Below are positions 27,985 through 37,079 of a stretch of DNA of 64,000 nucleotides, one piece after another. A program made the position numbers and the translations under genes. The stretch is from contig NZ_CP136758.1 in NCBI RefSeq assembly GCF_032930845.1, positions 1,503,001-1,567,000 of the forward strand. The letters run 5' to 3'. The first letter of the stretch is position 1. Each line of letters starts with the position of its first letter. The notes below the pieces were generated by a model. The model saw nothing but the letters and a program-made list of their open reading frames with translations. It was not told where the DNA came from and did no database searches. The stretch is from Parvularcula sp. LCG005. Lineage in GTDB: Bacteria; Pseudomonadota; Alphaproteobacteria; Caulobacterales; Parvularculaceae.

Positions 27985-29151
27985 TTAATAGCTGCGATTG
28001 TATCGGTCGCTTGAGTTGTACGACGCGCGATAGTCACGCGGCTGTATCACGACATATTCCTGCGACGAGGCACGATACCGATCGTCACTTGTCGCAAGCG
28101 CGATGCGTGCTGACGGATAACCATAGTCATTCGACAGACGGACCGTGGTGTTGATGCGACCATAACGGTCGGCCTGCAAATCGCGGATCTGGCGCATGTT
28201 GCCGTCATCACGACCGGCATAGAGCAGGACGTCTGCGTGGGGAGGGAAGCCCTTGGCCACGAGTTGAATGTCCTTGTCCACGAGACCACGGCGAGGCGTG
28301 ATCGAGACGATAGGCTCATAATTGCCGGCACGGTCTTCGCTGACAACTGTCACGGTCTGACCATCATGATCACCGCGACGGACGGCGCGATAGTCGTCAT
28401 GGTCAGGGATTTGGATATATTCGCCGACCCGCAGACGGTAGGGATCCACGCCGGGATTCAGGCGGAGAAGCGTGCGGGTCGAAACATTATAACGATCCGA
28501 GATCTTTGCGATCGTATCGCCTCTGCGGACACGATAGCCATCGGTGTCATATTCATCTGCGTAACGGTTGGATACGTAATCCGTACGGTAACTGACCGGC
28601 TGTGACCGCGCCAGCGAGGTACCGGCATAGACGTTGCCTTTCACTGGTGGGATCTCAAGGCGCTCACCGCGCGTCAGGCGATGAGGGTTATAGATCTTCG
28701 GATTGGCATCCATCAGGGCGGTCACTGGCACATCGCAATACTCAGCAATGTCGCTCAGCGTATCGCCAGTTTGAACAGTGACAACGCGCTCGCAGTCACC
28801 ATCGACTTGTTCCGCATAGCCATCCGAGTACCGAATATGGGCAGCCCGCGCGCCATCGATACCGCGGAACTGATCGCGATCGGCACGGTTACCGTCATAA
28901 TGTGTCGGCACGCCCGGTGGGTTGGCGCCATACTGATCTGGCGTGTACGATGCATCGCGATAATAGCGGCGATCGTAGATCTGGCCGTCAGCGGTCTGAT
29001 AGGAGCTGGTGGAATAATAACGACCGTCGGAATAGTCGTAATATCCGTCACGGTCGTAATAGGGTGACGCGCACGCTGTCAGCATCAACCCGGCTGCAAC
29101 GATTGAACCGCGTTTCATCATGGGGTACAGAGAATTACTATCACGAAGCAT
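27985..29151 (-). CDS. LysM-domain lipoprotein
   Basis: A ~388-residue lipoprotein: signal MMKRGSIVAAGLMLTAC with lipobox cysteine, a tyrosine/aspartate-rich segment (YYDRDGYYDYSDGRYY), then two LysM modules (VVTVQTGDTLSDIAEYCDVP...GERLEIPP and YRVRRGDTIAKISDRYNVS...GEYIQIPD) that bind peptidoglycan, and a C-terminal domain rich in Asp, Arg and Tyr. Start ATG 29151 follows AGGAAAGAGGTGCCCC. No hydrolase catalytic domain is visible, so it is likely structural. Its high Tyr/Arg/Asp content is unusual. Confidence 0.85.
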   Translation of the reverse strand: MLRDSNSLYPMMKRGSIVAAGLMLTACASPYYDRDGYYDYSDGRYYSTSSYQTADGQIYDRRYYRDASYTPDQYGANPPGVPTHYDGNRADRDQFRGIDGARAAHIRYSDGYAEQVDGDCERVVTVQTGDTLSDIAEYCDVPVTALMDANPKIYNPHRLTRGERLEIPPVKGNVYAGTSLARSQPVSYRTDYVSNRYADEYDTDGYRVRRGDTIAKISDRYNVSTRTLLRLNPGVDPYRLRVGEYIQIPDHDDYRAVRRGDHDGQTVTVVSEDRAGNYEPIVSITPRRGLVDKDIQLVAKGFPPHADVLLYAGRDDGNMRQIRDLQADRYGRINTTVRLSNDYGYPSARIALATSDDRYRASSQEYVVIQPRDYRASYNSSDRYNRSY

Positions 29152-29619
29152 GGGGCACCTCTTTCCTGTCATCTGCCCCATTAACGATCTTTACATTTAG
29201 ATTGTTCCGTGCTCCTTGCGCAGATGATTTTCTAGGCGAAACGAAAATTTTTCCGCAACGCTGACACCTGATAATTGTTCCCATTAAAACGCAAATTTTG
29301 TCTTTGTCCGGACATGTGCGATAGCTCGGTCTCCAGCTAGTGCCCACGCTGACAATGCGTTGGTTCTGGCGACGCGAGTGTCGCTCAACACTGCGTCTGC
29401 GTCTTCACATGACCAAATGGTCACCTTCAGAAATTAGGCGGTCTGGTCGTATTGAGCGCTGCGGGAATTCACCGGGGCCAAAATGTCGCGCCTGCTGATA
29501 TGGCTGAGCCGCCCGGTCTTGCCGTCCTTGCCCACCAAGAGAACACAGAACGCCCATGAGAGCGGCCAATAAAAAAGGGCGCCCGGGGGCGCCCATTTCT
29601 TCCAGGGGGGAGGTAGTCC
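29152..29619. other. 468-bp intergenic region with palindrome and icd terminator
   Basis: The left end holds the promoter/leader of the LysM lipoprotein. A perfect palindrome TGACCA-AA-TGGTCA at 29410-29423 could be an operator. The icd terminator lies at 29571-29594. I see no gene in the rest; a 63-codon minus frame (29405-29596) overlaps the terminator and looks non-coding. Confidence 0.5.
29571..29594 (-). terminator. Intrinsic terminator of icd
   Basis: On the minus strand, a GC-rich hairpin (GGGCGCC at 29577-29583 pairing with GGCGCCC at 29588-29594) is followed by six T residues (29571-29576). It starts 25 bp beyond the icd stop. Confidence 0.9.
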
Positions 29620-30831
29620 TCAGCCCATAGCTTTCTGGAAATTCTCGTCGACCTTGTCGAGGAAGCCGGTTGTGGTGAGCCAGCCCTGGTCCGCGCCGAT
29701 CAGGAGGGCGAGGTCCTTGGTCATGTGGCCGTTCTCGACCGTCTTCACGACGGTGTCCTCAAGAGTGGTCGCAAACTTGGCGAGCTCGGCATTGTCGTCC
29801 AGTTTCGCGCGGTGAGCGAGGCCACGGGTCCAGGCGTAGATCGACGCGATCGAGTTGGTCGACGTCTCTTCACCCTTCTGGTGAGCGCGATAGTGACGGG
29901 TCACGGTACCGTGGGCCGCTTCGGCTTCAGCCGTCTTCCCGTCCGGCGTCAGGAGGACCGACGTCATCAGGCCGAGGGAGCCAAAGCCCTGGGCAACGGT
30001 GTCGGACTGCACATCGCCGTCATAGTTCTTACAGGCCCAGACATAGCCGCCCGACCATTTCATGCAGGACGCGACCATGTCGTCGATCAGACGGTGCTCA
30101 TACCATTGCTTGTTGGCTTCGAACGCATCCTTGAACTCGGTCTCGTAGATCTCCTGGAAGATGTCTTTGAACCGGCCATCATACTTTTTCATGATGGTGT
30201 TCTTGGTGGACAGGTAGACCGGGTAGTTCCGCTGCAGACCGTAGTTGAAGGTCGCGCGGGCAAAATCGCGGATCGACTCATCAAGGTTGTACATCGCCAT
30301 GGAAACACCGGCGCCCGGTGCGTCATAGACGTCATATTCCTGGATCTCGCCGGTTTCGCCTTCCCACTTGATCGAGATCTTGCCCTTGCCGGGGAAGATG
30401 AAGTCCGTGGCGCGATACTGGTCGCCAAAGGCGTGACGGCCGATGATGATCGGCTTCGTCCAGCCGGGGACGAGGCGAGGAACGTTGGAGATGATGATCG
30501 GCTCGCGGAAGACGACGCCGCCGAGAATGTTGCGGATGGTGCCGTTGGGCGAACGCCACATTTTCTTCAGGCCGAATTCTTCGACACGGGCTTCATCGGG
30601 CGTGATGGTGGCGCATTTGACGCCAACGCCGTGCTCTTTGATGGCATTCGCTGCGTCGATGGTGACCTGGTCGTCCGTCGCGTCGCGGTGCTCCATGCCC
30701 AGATCGTAGTAGTGCAGATCCAGATCGAGATACGGGTGAATCAGCTTGTCCTTGATAAGCTGCCAGATGATCCGCGTCATCTCGTCGCCGTCGAGCTCGA
30801 CGACCGGTTTTGCGACCTTGATCTTCGCCAT
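29620..30831 (-). CDS. icd: NADP-dependent isocitrate dehydrogenase
   Basis: A 403-residue TCA-cycle enzyme that oxidises isocitrate to 2-oxoglutarate with NADP. It is the eukaryote-like dimeric type: [19 protein letters not shown] at the N-terminus, [48 protein letters not shown], and [25 protein letters not shown] with the metal-binding aspartates. Length fits this type. Start at ATG 30831 has GAGGAAC upstream. A clear terminator follows. Confidence 0.98.
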   Translation of the reverse strand: MAKIKVAKPVVELDGDEMTRIIWQLIKDKLIHPYLDLDLHYYDLGMEHRDATDDQVTIDAANAIKEHGVGVKCATITPDEARVEEFGLKKMWRSPNGTIRNILGGVVFREPIIISNVPRLVPGWTKPIIIGRHAFGDQYRATDFIFPGKGKISIKWEGETGEIQEYDVYDAPGAGVSMAMYNLDESIRDFARATFNYGLQRNYPVYLSTKNTIMKKYDGRFKDIFQEIYETEFKDAFEANKQWYEHRLIDDMVASCMKWSGGYVWACKNYDGDVQSDTVAQGFGSLGLMTSVLLTPDGKTAEAEAAHGTVTRHYRAHQKGEETSTNSIASIYAWTRGLAHRAKLDDNAELAKFATTLEDTVVKTVENGHMTKDLALLIGADQGWLTTTGFLDKVDENFQKAMG

Positions 30832-31147
30832 TGAATGGTTCCTCTACTTCAAAGTGGGGTGTTTGGCTGGCGCTATACCACTCCGCCGGGCCGGAGCAAG
30901 GGCGGGAGGGCCGTACAGCTGGACATAAACCGCGGAATAACTGCTGCGGATCGGTACCTCAGGGCTGCACCCGACAGGCCTTGCTCCCGGCAAACGGGTC
31001 CGATTTGATGCAGCGAGACGATTATTTCTCGACGACAACTTCAATTTCTTAACCCTGTTTGAAACTTCTGACCCCGCGCCATCGTACCTTTCCACGTCTC
31101 CCGCCCACCATGGGCGAACGGCAGGTTTTGGAGAGGAAAGACAGATA
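30832..31147. other. 316-bp intergenic region
   Basis: Divergent promoter region of icd and the CTERM protein gene. A good ribosome-binding site (GGAGAGGAAAGACAGATA) ends it on the plus side. I see no gene or distinct repeat. Confidence 0.4.
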
Positions 31148-32101
31148 ATGACCCATAAGATGATGTGGATCGGTGCAGCATCGGCCCTTGTGCTTGCGAG
31201 CCCTGCGATGGCCGCGCCGGTTGCCTATACGCTCGGGGGCGACGGCACCCAGCTTTATAAAATTACGGACTTCAACAATCCCGGTAGTGGGACGAACATG
31301 GCGCTGACCGATGCGATGGGTCAGCCGGTGAGCTACGACTCTTTGGCTTATCGCCCCCGTACCGGGCAGCTCTACGCCTATGACGACACGCTGAACCGCG
31401 TCGGCCTTGTTGATCTGTCGACAGGCGTCGTAACCCCCATTGTGACAACGGCATCCGGGACCCCCGAAGCCACGGTGGTGGCAACAGTCGGCTTCGACTT
31501 CAACAACGCCATCGATGCAGCGCGCATCGTGACGACCGACGACATGAATATCGTGTTTTTCCCGAATAACTCGCCGGCAAACGTCACCCGGTTTACAGAC
31601 CTCTTCTACGCCCCAGGCGACGTCAATGAGGGGGCAGACCCGTCAATCTTCGCCAATGCGTATACAAACGCCGTCCCGATGACGAGCACGACCCGTCAGT
31701 TCGGCCTTGATTCCCAGACCAACTCTCTGGTGCAGATCAACAATAATAGCGGCCACCTGACAACCGTCGGCCGCCTGACGCTGGATGGCATGACGACGCT
31801 CGATTTCACCGATAATGGCGGATTCGATATCCTGTCATATTCGGAAGGCGACAATACCGCCTACGCACTTTTGACCACCGGTGGCGGCATTGGCCTGTTC
31901 ACCTTCGCGCTGACCGCCAACGCCGATGGCTGGCTCGAAACAACGTTCCTTGGTTCTTTCGGCAGTTTCACCAATGTGTTCACCAGCCTGGCGGTCTTTG
32001 ATGACGGCAGTCCGGTCCCGATCCCGGCGGGGGCGCTTCTCTTTGCGTCAGGCCTCGGGGTCGCGGGGGCCCTTCGGCGACGGAAAAAAGCCGCCGCCTG
32101 A
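31148..32101 (+). CDS. Exported DUF4394 protein with VPxPA-CTERM sorting signal
   Basis: A 317-residue surface protein. It has a signal peptide (ASALVLASPAMAAPVAY), a DUF4394-like body (AYTLGGDGTQLYKI, DSLAYRPRTGQLYAYDDTLNRVGLVD, ...DFNNAIDAARIVT...) and a C-terminal sorting signal PVPIPAGALLFASGLGVAGALRRRKKAAA, with the VPxPA motif, a hydrophobic span and a basic tail. This is the PEP-CTERM-class signal processed by exosortases. The exosortase-associated hydrolases at the right window edge suggest the processing system is present. A terminator follows at 32127. Confidence 0.9.
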   Translation: MTHKMMWIGAASALVLASPAMAAPVAYTLGGDGTQLYKITDFNNPGSGTNMALTDAMGQPVSYDSLAYRPRTGQLYAYDDTLNRVGLVDLSTGVVTPIVTTASGTPEATVVATVGFDFNNAIDAARIVTTDDMNIVFFPNNSPANVTRFTDLFYAPGDVNEGADPSIFANAYTNAVPMTSTTRQFGLDSQTNSLVQINNNSGHLTTVGRLTLDGMTTLDFTDNGGFDILSYSEGDNTAYALLTTGGGIGLFTFALTANADGWLETTFLGSFGSFTNVFTSLAVFDDGSPVPIPAGALLFASGLGVAGALRRRKKAAA

Positions 32102-32126
32102 CTTTTCGCCAGATGTTTCAGAATCT

Positions 32127-32157
32127 GCCGAGCTTCATATCGAAGCTCGGCTTTTTT
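32127..32157 (+). terminator. Intrinsic terminator after the CTERM protein gene
   Basis: Perfect 10-bp stem (GCCGAGCTTC / GAAGCTCGGC), 5-nt loop and a run of six T residues. Confidence 0.95.
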
Positions 32158-32244
32158 GTGGCCGATGGGCTGCAGACCCCGCGCTGCCTTGCCCATGAAA
32201 GTGTTTTCGCCCAAGAACCGCTGCAATACCGGAGGAAAGTTCAA

Positions 32245-34215
32245 ATGTCCGCTTTGCTGAAGTCAATTACAGCCACACTCGCATTCTCGAGCTGCGCGGC
32301 CCTTGTCGCGTCAGCCGCGGCATCGCCTGCATTCGCGCCCGTGTTCACCGACCATGCCGTCCTGCAACGCGACGGTGAGGTGGTGATCTGGGGCACGGCA
32401 GATCCGGGCGAAGAGGTCACTGTGAGCCTCGGCGAGGCGCGGTCAATGCGCAAGAACGTCAAGACAAATGCCGATGGTGAGTGGGAAGCAACGCTGAAAC
32501 TGAAAGGCGCCGGTGGCCCTTACAAACTGACCGCGAAATCGAAAAACGGTGAGCAAAGCCTGACGGACATCATGGTGGGTGACGTCTATCTGTGCTCCGG
32601 CCAGTCGAACATGGAATTCCAGACGCGGTATGCGACCAACGCCTATTCTGTGATGAATGCGGCTGGCAACGATTCGCTGCGGCTGTTCACCGTGCCGCGT
32701 CGCATCTCGCTTTCACCCGCCAAAGGCTTTGAAGAAGAACCAGGCTGGATGGTCGCCACGGCAAGCTCGGTCGCGGATTTTTCAGCCGTCTGTTATTTCT
32801 TCGGTCAGCAGATGCAGACGGCCGCGGACGTGCCGGTCGGTCTGATCGCCTCGTCCTGGGGCGGTACCATCATTGAGGCGTGGATCAGCGACGAGTCCCT
32901 CGGCGAGATGCCGTCACTGGCGGACAAGGTCGAGCTGCAGCGTCTGGCCCGCGAAAACCAGGACGAGGCCAAGGCTCAATACAAGAAAAGCCTTCTTGAA
33001 TGGTGGTATAAGACCGACCCCGCGATGACGGCCAGCCCGGCCTGGTATGCGGCCGATCTGAAAGATTCCGATTGGAAGCCCATCGCGACTGACAATTTCT
33101 GGGAATTTGCCGGCATTCGCCAGCTGGCCCAATTCGATGGTCTTGCCTGGTACCGCAATCACGTCGTCCTGACGGCTGAAGAGGCTGCCCAAGAGGCGAC
33201 GATGACCCTCGGGCCGATTGACGATGTCGATATGACATTCGTGAACGGCGAGTCCATCGGGGCGACCGATGGCTGGGACAGCCCGCGCACCTACACCATC
33301 CCCGCCGGCACCCTGACCGAGGGCGATAATGTCATCGCCATCGGGGTTTTGGACACGGGCGGTGGCGGCGGCCTGTGGGGCCCTGCCGAAAGCAAGACGC
33401 TGACCTTCGCCGACGGCACCAGCAAATCCCTCGCCGATAACTGGATCGTGAAGATTTCTGCGCCCATCCGTGGCCTGGGGGCAGCGCCCACGTCACCGGT
33501 TGGTGGTCCGAATGCCTACACGGTTCTTTATAATGGTATGATCGCGCCGCTGGCGCCGTACACGCTGAACGGCGTGCTCTGGTATCAGGGCGAGTCCAAT
33601 GTGAACAATGCCAGCGAGTATGCCGATCTGATGAAACAGTGGATTGCTGACTGGCGCGACACCTTCCGGGCGGACGACCTGCCGTTCTTCTTCGTCCAGC
33701 TGGCAGATTTTGGGCCAGTGGCGAAGAACGAACCCACTGAGAGCGCCTGGGCCGAACTGCGGCAGGCCCAGAACGAGGTGGCGGCAAGCGATGAGTGGGT
33801 TGGCATGGCCGTAACCCACGACATTGGCGATCGCTATGACATCCACCCAACGCAAAAGCGGGTGGTCGCTGAGCGCCTGGCGCTGATCGCCAAGAAAATG
33901 CTGCTTGGCCAGGACCTGCAGGCCAGCGGCCCGATGCCCGTGTCCGCGACGCTCGCAGACGGCAAGGTTGTTGTCGATTTCACCGAGGGACCATTGGCCA
34001 CCTACGGCTTTAACAAGGCCATCGGCTTTGAAGTCTGCGCAGAAAACAACTGTCAGTACACTGATGCGACGGTCTCGGTCGACGGCGTGGTGCTCGACGT
34101 GCCGACGGATGTGACGCCGGACAAGATCCGCTTCTGCTGGGCCGATTCACCGGTCTGCAATCTGTACAATGACGCGGACCTACCGACGGCGCCATTCGAG
34201 ATGGACATTCAGTAA
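32245..34215 (+). CDS. Sialate O-acetylesterase family (SGNH) exported enzyme
   Basis: A 656-residue exported protein with a signal peptide ending near ASAAASPAFA. SGNH catalytic elements: block I around YLCSGQSNMEFQTRYATN, a central GVLWYQGESNVNNASEYADLMKQWI, and the catalytic dyad region THDIGDRYDIHPTQKRVVAERLAL. The beta-sandwich modules before and within the hydrolase part (from DHAVLQRDGEVVIWGTADPGEEV) are family features. It deacetylates acetylated sugars, probably in glycan degradation. Start ATG 32245 (MSALLKSITATLAFSS) follows GGAGGAAAGTTCAA. Confidence 0.92.
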   Translation: MSALLKSITATLAFSSCAALVASAAASPAFAPVFTDHAVLQRDGEVVIWGTADPGEEVTVSLGEARSMRKNVKTNADGEWEATLKLKGAGGPYKLTAKSKNGEQSLTDIMVGDVYLCSGQSNMEFQTRYATNAYSVMNAAGNDSLRLFTVPRRISLSPAKGFEEEPGWMVATASSVADFSAVCYFFGQQMQTAADVPVGLIASSWGGTIIEAWISDESLGEMPSLADKVELQRLARENQDEAKAQYKKSLLEWWYKTDPAMTASPAWYAADLKDSDWKPIATDNFWEFAGIRQLAQFDGLAWYRNHVVLTAEEAAQEATMTLGPIDDVDMTFVNGESIGATDGWDSPRTYTIPAGTLTEGDNVIAIGVLDTGGGGGLWGPAESKTLTFADGTSKSLADNWIVKISAPIRGLGAAPTSPVGGPNAYTVLYNGMIAPLAPYTLNGVLWYQGESNVNNASEYADLMKQWIADWRDTFRADDLPFFFVQLADFGPVAKNEPTESAWAELRQAQNEVAASDEWVGMAVTHDIGDRYDIHPTQKRVVAERLALIAKKMLLGQDLQASGPMPVSATLADGKVVVDFTEGPLATYGFNKAIGFEVCAENNCQYTDATVSVDGVVLDVPTDVTPDKIRFCWADSPVCNLYNDADLPTAPFEMDIQ

Positions 34216-34224
34216 GACAGGGAA

Positions 34225-34245
34225 GAGGGGGCTTTACGCCCCCTC
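34225..34245 (+). terminator. Hairpin after the esterase gene, possible terminator
   Basis: Perfect 8-bp stem (GAGGGGGC / GCCCCCTC) with a 5-nt loop, 9 bp after the stop codon. It lacks a T run, so it may act as a 3'-end stabiliser or Rho-dependent site. Confidence 0.5.
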
Positions 34246-34323
34246 CTGCGATCACTTAACCAGTGATTAAGGCTGATCGTCGCAAATACGGCGTTTGTGC
34301 CAGTCTTGAGGGGCAACTCTGTC

Positions 34324-35271
34324 ATGGTCCACCCCAGCTTCCGTCGTCTTTGTGCCGTGCTGCTCCTTCTGGGGCTCGCCGCGTGTTCGAGCACCGGCTC
34401 GAAAATGCCGGGACCTTTTGGCCAGCCAAATGTGACGCCCAATCCTCACGTTAAAGTTGGCACGCCATACGTCATTGCCGGGCGCACATATTATCCCAAG
34501 GCCGTGCCGATCGGGACGGTCAGTCAGGGTACAGCGTCGTGGTACGGGCCAAAATTCCATGGTCGCCTGACAGCCAATGGGGAGCTGTTCGACCAGGACC
34601 GCCTGTCCGCCGCGCACAAGACACTGCCGCTCCCATCCCTCGTTCGTGTCACCAATCTTGAAAATGGCCGCTCGGCCGTTCTTCGGCTGAATGATCGCGG
34701 ACCTTACGCCCATGAGCGGGAAATCGATCTGTCCAAAGGCGCCGCAGAAAAGCTGGGCATGCGGGAGAAAGGCCTGGCGCGCGTTCAGGTCGAATATCTG
34801 GGCCCCGCCAATCTTAGCGATGCGATCGTTCGCGTGGGTGAACCTGAAAATTACGCGGCACTTCAAGCGCCAGTCATATCGGCCCCGGCGCCGCAGCCAA
34901 CCATGACCTATGCCGAGGCCGCGCCGGTCCGGCTTCCGCCACTCCCCACCGTCGCCCCGCGTTTTGAAGAGCCGATCGCTGTCGTCCGCGAGCCGACCCT
35001 GGTTGCAGCCGCTCCAACGACATCGCCCGCGGTACGCTCTCAGGCCTATTTCGTGCAGATCGGCGCCTTCACCTCACGCGACAATGTCGACGCGGCGAGA
35101 GCCCGGCTGCCTGAGGTGATTCCTGTTCATGTCAGCACGACGCCGTCCGCAATGCATCTTGTCCGGCTGGGCCCCTACACCCACGAATTTGCCGCCGAAG
35201 AAGCCGCAAAAGTGGCCGTAGAGCGCGGCTTTGTTGATGCCCGTATTGTTCAGGAGTTGGAAGCTGAGTAA
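34324..35271 (+). CDS. rlpA: Septal ring lytic transglycosylase RlpA, lipoprotein
   Basis: A ~315-residue lipoprotein: signal MVHPSFRRLCAVLLLLGLAAC with lipobox, then the double-psi beta-barrel RlpA domain (GTASWYGPKFHGRLTANGELFD, RVTNLENGRSAVLRLNDRGPY, EIDLSKGAAEKLGM), a proline-rich linker, and a C-terminal SPOR domain (YFVQIGAFTSRDNVDAARARL...). RlpA cleaves denuded glycan strands at the septum; SPOR binds them. It heads the operon rlpA-dacC-tmk-holB-tatD-MBL, with dacC 15 bp downstream. Confidence 0.95.
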   Translation: MVHPSFRRLCAVLLLLGLAACSSTGSKMPGPFGQPNVTPNPHVKVGTPYVIAGRTYYPKAVPIGTVSQGTASWYGPKFHGRLTANGELFDQDRLSAAHKTLPLPSLVRVTNLENGRSAVLRLNDRGPYAHEREIDLSKGAAEKLGMREKGLARVQVEYLGPANLSDAIVRVGEPENYAALQAPVISAPAPQPTMTYAEAAPVRLPPLPTVAPRFEEPIAVVREPTLVAAAPTTSPAVRSQAYFVQIGAFTSRDNVDAARARLPEVIPVHVSTTPSAMHLVRLGPYTHEFAAEEAAKVAVERGFVDARIVQELEAE

Positions 35272-35286
35272 GCTTTTCAGCACGCC

Positions 35287-36465
35287 ATGACCTTATTTTT
35301 TGCCCTTGTTCAGCGATGGATTACCCGCGCCTGCATCGTCGCAGTGTCGGGACTGGCTGCGTGGGGCACGGCGGTGGCGCAACAGCCATTTTCGACCAAG
35401 GCCCCGCACGCGGTCATCATGGATGAAGCCACGGGCAACATCCTCTACGCCAAGGATGCCGACATCCCCATACCGCCAGCCTCCATGAGCAAGCTGATGA
35501 CCGTGGCGGTTGTTCTTGACCTGATCGAGAAGGGGGAGCTGACCCTCGACACGCCGTTCATGGTATCGGAAAAAGCCTGGCGGACGGGCGGCTCCAAGAT
35601 GTTCGTGCTGGTCGACACTGAGATCAGTGTTGAAGACCTGCTGCGCGGGGCCATGGCCGTAAGCGGCAATGACGCGACAATCGTCCTTGCCGAGAATATC
35701 GCCGGGTCAGAGGCTGAATTCGCCAATCTGATGAATGAGCGGGCCAAGGCCTGGGGGCTTAAGAGCTCTCATTTCGTCAATCCGACAGGCGAAGCGGGTG
35801 AAGGGCAGGTGATGAGTACGCTGGATCTTGCGCGTCTCGCCCGGCTGATCTGGCGGCGCTATCCCGACTATCACTATCTGTTCAGCATCAACGAATTCAC
35901 CTGGTCCAAGATTACGCAGCGCAACCGAAACCCCCTGCTCGCCACCTTCGCTGGTGCCGACGGGATGAAAACCGGGTACACGGACGAGGCGGGCTACGGT
36001 CTTGTCGGCACAGCAGAACGCGATGGCGCCCGACGCTTCATCGTCCTCGCCGGCATGGAGTCCGAACAGGAACGCGCCCGCGAAGCCGACCGCATGATGG
36101 GGCTGGCCTTCACCGAATTTGCAAAGCGTACCTTCTTTAACCCCGGCGATCTGGTGGGCGAGGCCGAGGTGTTTGGCGGCCGGGCACCGGCGGTACCGCT
36201 GCGCATAGACGTGCCGATCACCTTCACGCTGCACAAGCGTATACTGGACGGTGCTGAGGCCAAGATCGTTTATGAGGGTCCTCTGACAGCGCCCCTGCGG
36301 GCAAATGAACGCGTCGCCGTCTTGCAACTCTCCATGCCTGACCATCAGACACGCGAATATCCGCTGTACACCGCAGAGCCGGTACGGGGATTAAGCGCCA
36401 TGGCCAAGATCAAGCTGGGTCTGGAAATTCTGTTCACACCGCCCAGTGAAATTGACCAGCTATGA
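35287..36465 (+). CDS. dacC: D-alanyl-D-alanine carboxypeptidase (PBP5/6 type)
   Basis: A 392-residue periplasmic serine peptidase S11: signal (CIVAVSGLAAWGTAVAQ), active-site SxxK in PPASMSKLMTVAV, SxN in AVSGNDATIVLAEN, and KTG in ADGMKTGYTDEAGYGL. A C-terminal PBP5-like domain and a terminal amphipathic anchor (IKLGLEILF) follow. It trims the pentapeptide of peptidoglycan. The 3' end overlaps the thymidylate kinase gene by 4 bp. The symbol could equally be dacA or dacF. Confidence 0.95.
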   Translation: MTLFFALVQRWITRACIVAVSGLAAWGTAVAQQPFSTKAPHAVIMDEATGNILYAKDADIPIPPASMSKLMTVAVVLDLIEKGELTLDTPFMVSEKAWRTGGSKMFVLVDTEISVEDLLRGAMAVSGNDATIVLAENIAGSEAEFANLMNERAKAWGLKSSHFVNPTGEAGEGQVMSTLDLARLARLIWRRYPDYHYLFSINEFTWSKITQRNRNPLLATFAGADGMKTGYTDEAGYGLVGTAERDGARRFIVLAGMESEQERAREADRMMGLAFTEFAKRTFFNPGDLVGEAEVFGGRAPAVPLRIDVPITFTLHKRILDGAEAKIVYEGPLTAPLRANERVAVLQLSMPDHQTREYPLYTAEPVRGLSAMAKIKLGLEILFTPPSEIDQL

Positions 36466-37079
36466 CGGGTCTGTTCATCAGTTTTGAAGGCCCCGAAGGC
36501 GCGGGCAAGTCCACGCAGATCAGCATTCTTGCAGCGCATTTGCGGGCCGCCGGCCATGATGTCGTCCTCACCCGCGAACCAGGCGGCACATCGGCGGGTG
36601 AAAGCCTGCGCTCAGTGCTCCTCGATCCCGATCAGGACTGGTCGCCGCTCGCGGAGGCGCTCCTGATGAATGCCGCGCGGGACGCGCATATGCGGCAGGT
36701 GATTGTGCCCGCCCTGGAGGCAGGTCAGACTGTGCTGTGCGACCGCTTCTGTCATTCAACCCGTGCCTATCAGGGCGGCGGCGGTGATGTGGACCTGGCA
36801 CTCCTGAAGTCGATCGAAAAAGCCGTCTGTACGCGGATGCCCGACCTCATCCTTCTATTTGACCTGTCGCCGGAAGAGGGCCTGGCCCGGGCCGCGGCCC
36901 GCGGGCGCGCCGACCGGTTCGAAGCCAAAGGCCCAGACTATCACAGCCGCGTTGCCGCAGCATTCCGCGCCATGGCTGATGAACCGAATTGCCATTTGAT
37001 TGATGCAGCGGGGACAGTGGACACGGTGTCCGCGCGCATCCGCGACGCCGTCGATCCGGTGATTGGCACGGCGCCATGA
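36462..37079 (+). CDS. tmk: Thymidylate kinase
   Basis: A 205-residue nucleoside monophosphate kinase: P-loop FEGPEGAGKSTQ, DRX segment LCDRFCHSTRAYQGGGG, and the LID arginines RAAARGRADRFE. It phosphorylates dTMP to dTDP. Overlaps dacC by 4 bp and holB by 4 bp, so it is translationally coupled in the operon. Confidence 0.96.
   Translation: MTGLFISFEGPEGAGKSTQISILAAHLRAAGHDVVLTREPGGTSAGESLRSVLLDPDQDWSPLAEALLMNAARDAHMRQVIVPALEAGQTVLCDRFCHSTRAYQGGGGDVDLALLKSIEKAVCTRMPDLILLFDLSPEEGLARAAARGRADRFEAKGPDYHSRVAAAFRAMADEPNCHLIDAAGTVDTVSARIRDAVDPVIGTAP

Noticed and set aside
29725-30834. 369-codon frame antisense to icd
   Set aside because: Shadow frame; icd is certain and no start signal supports the antisense frame.
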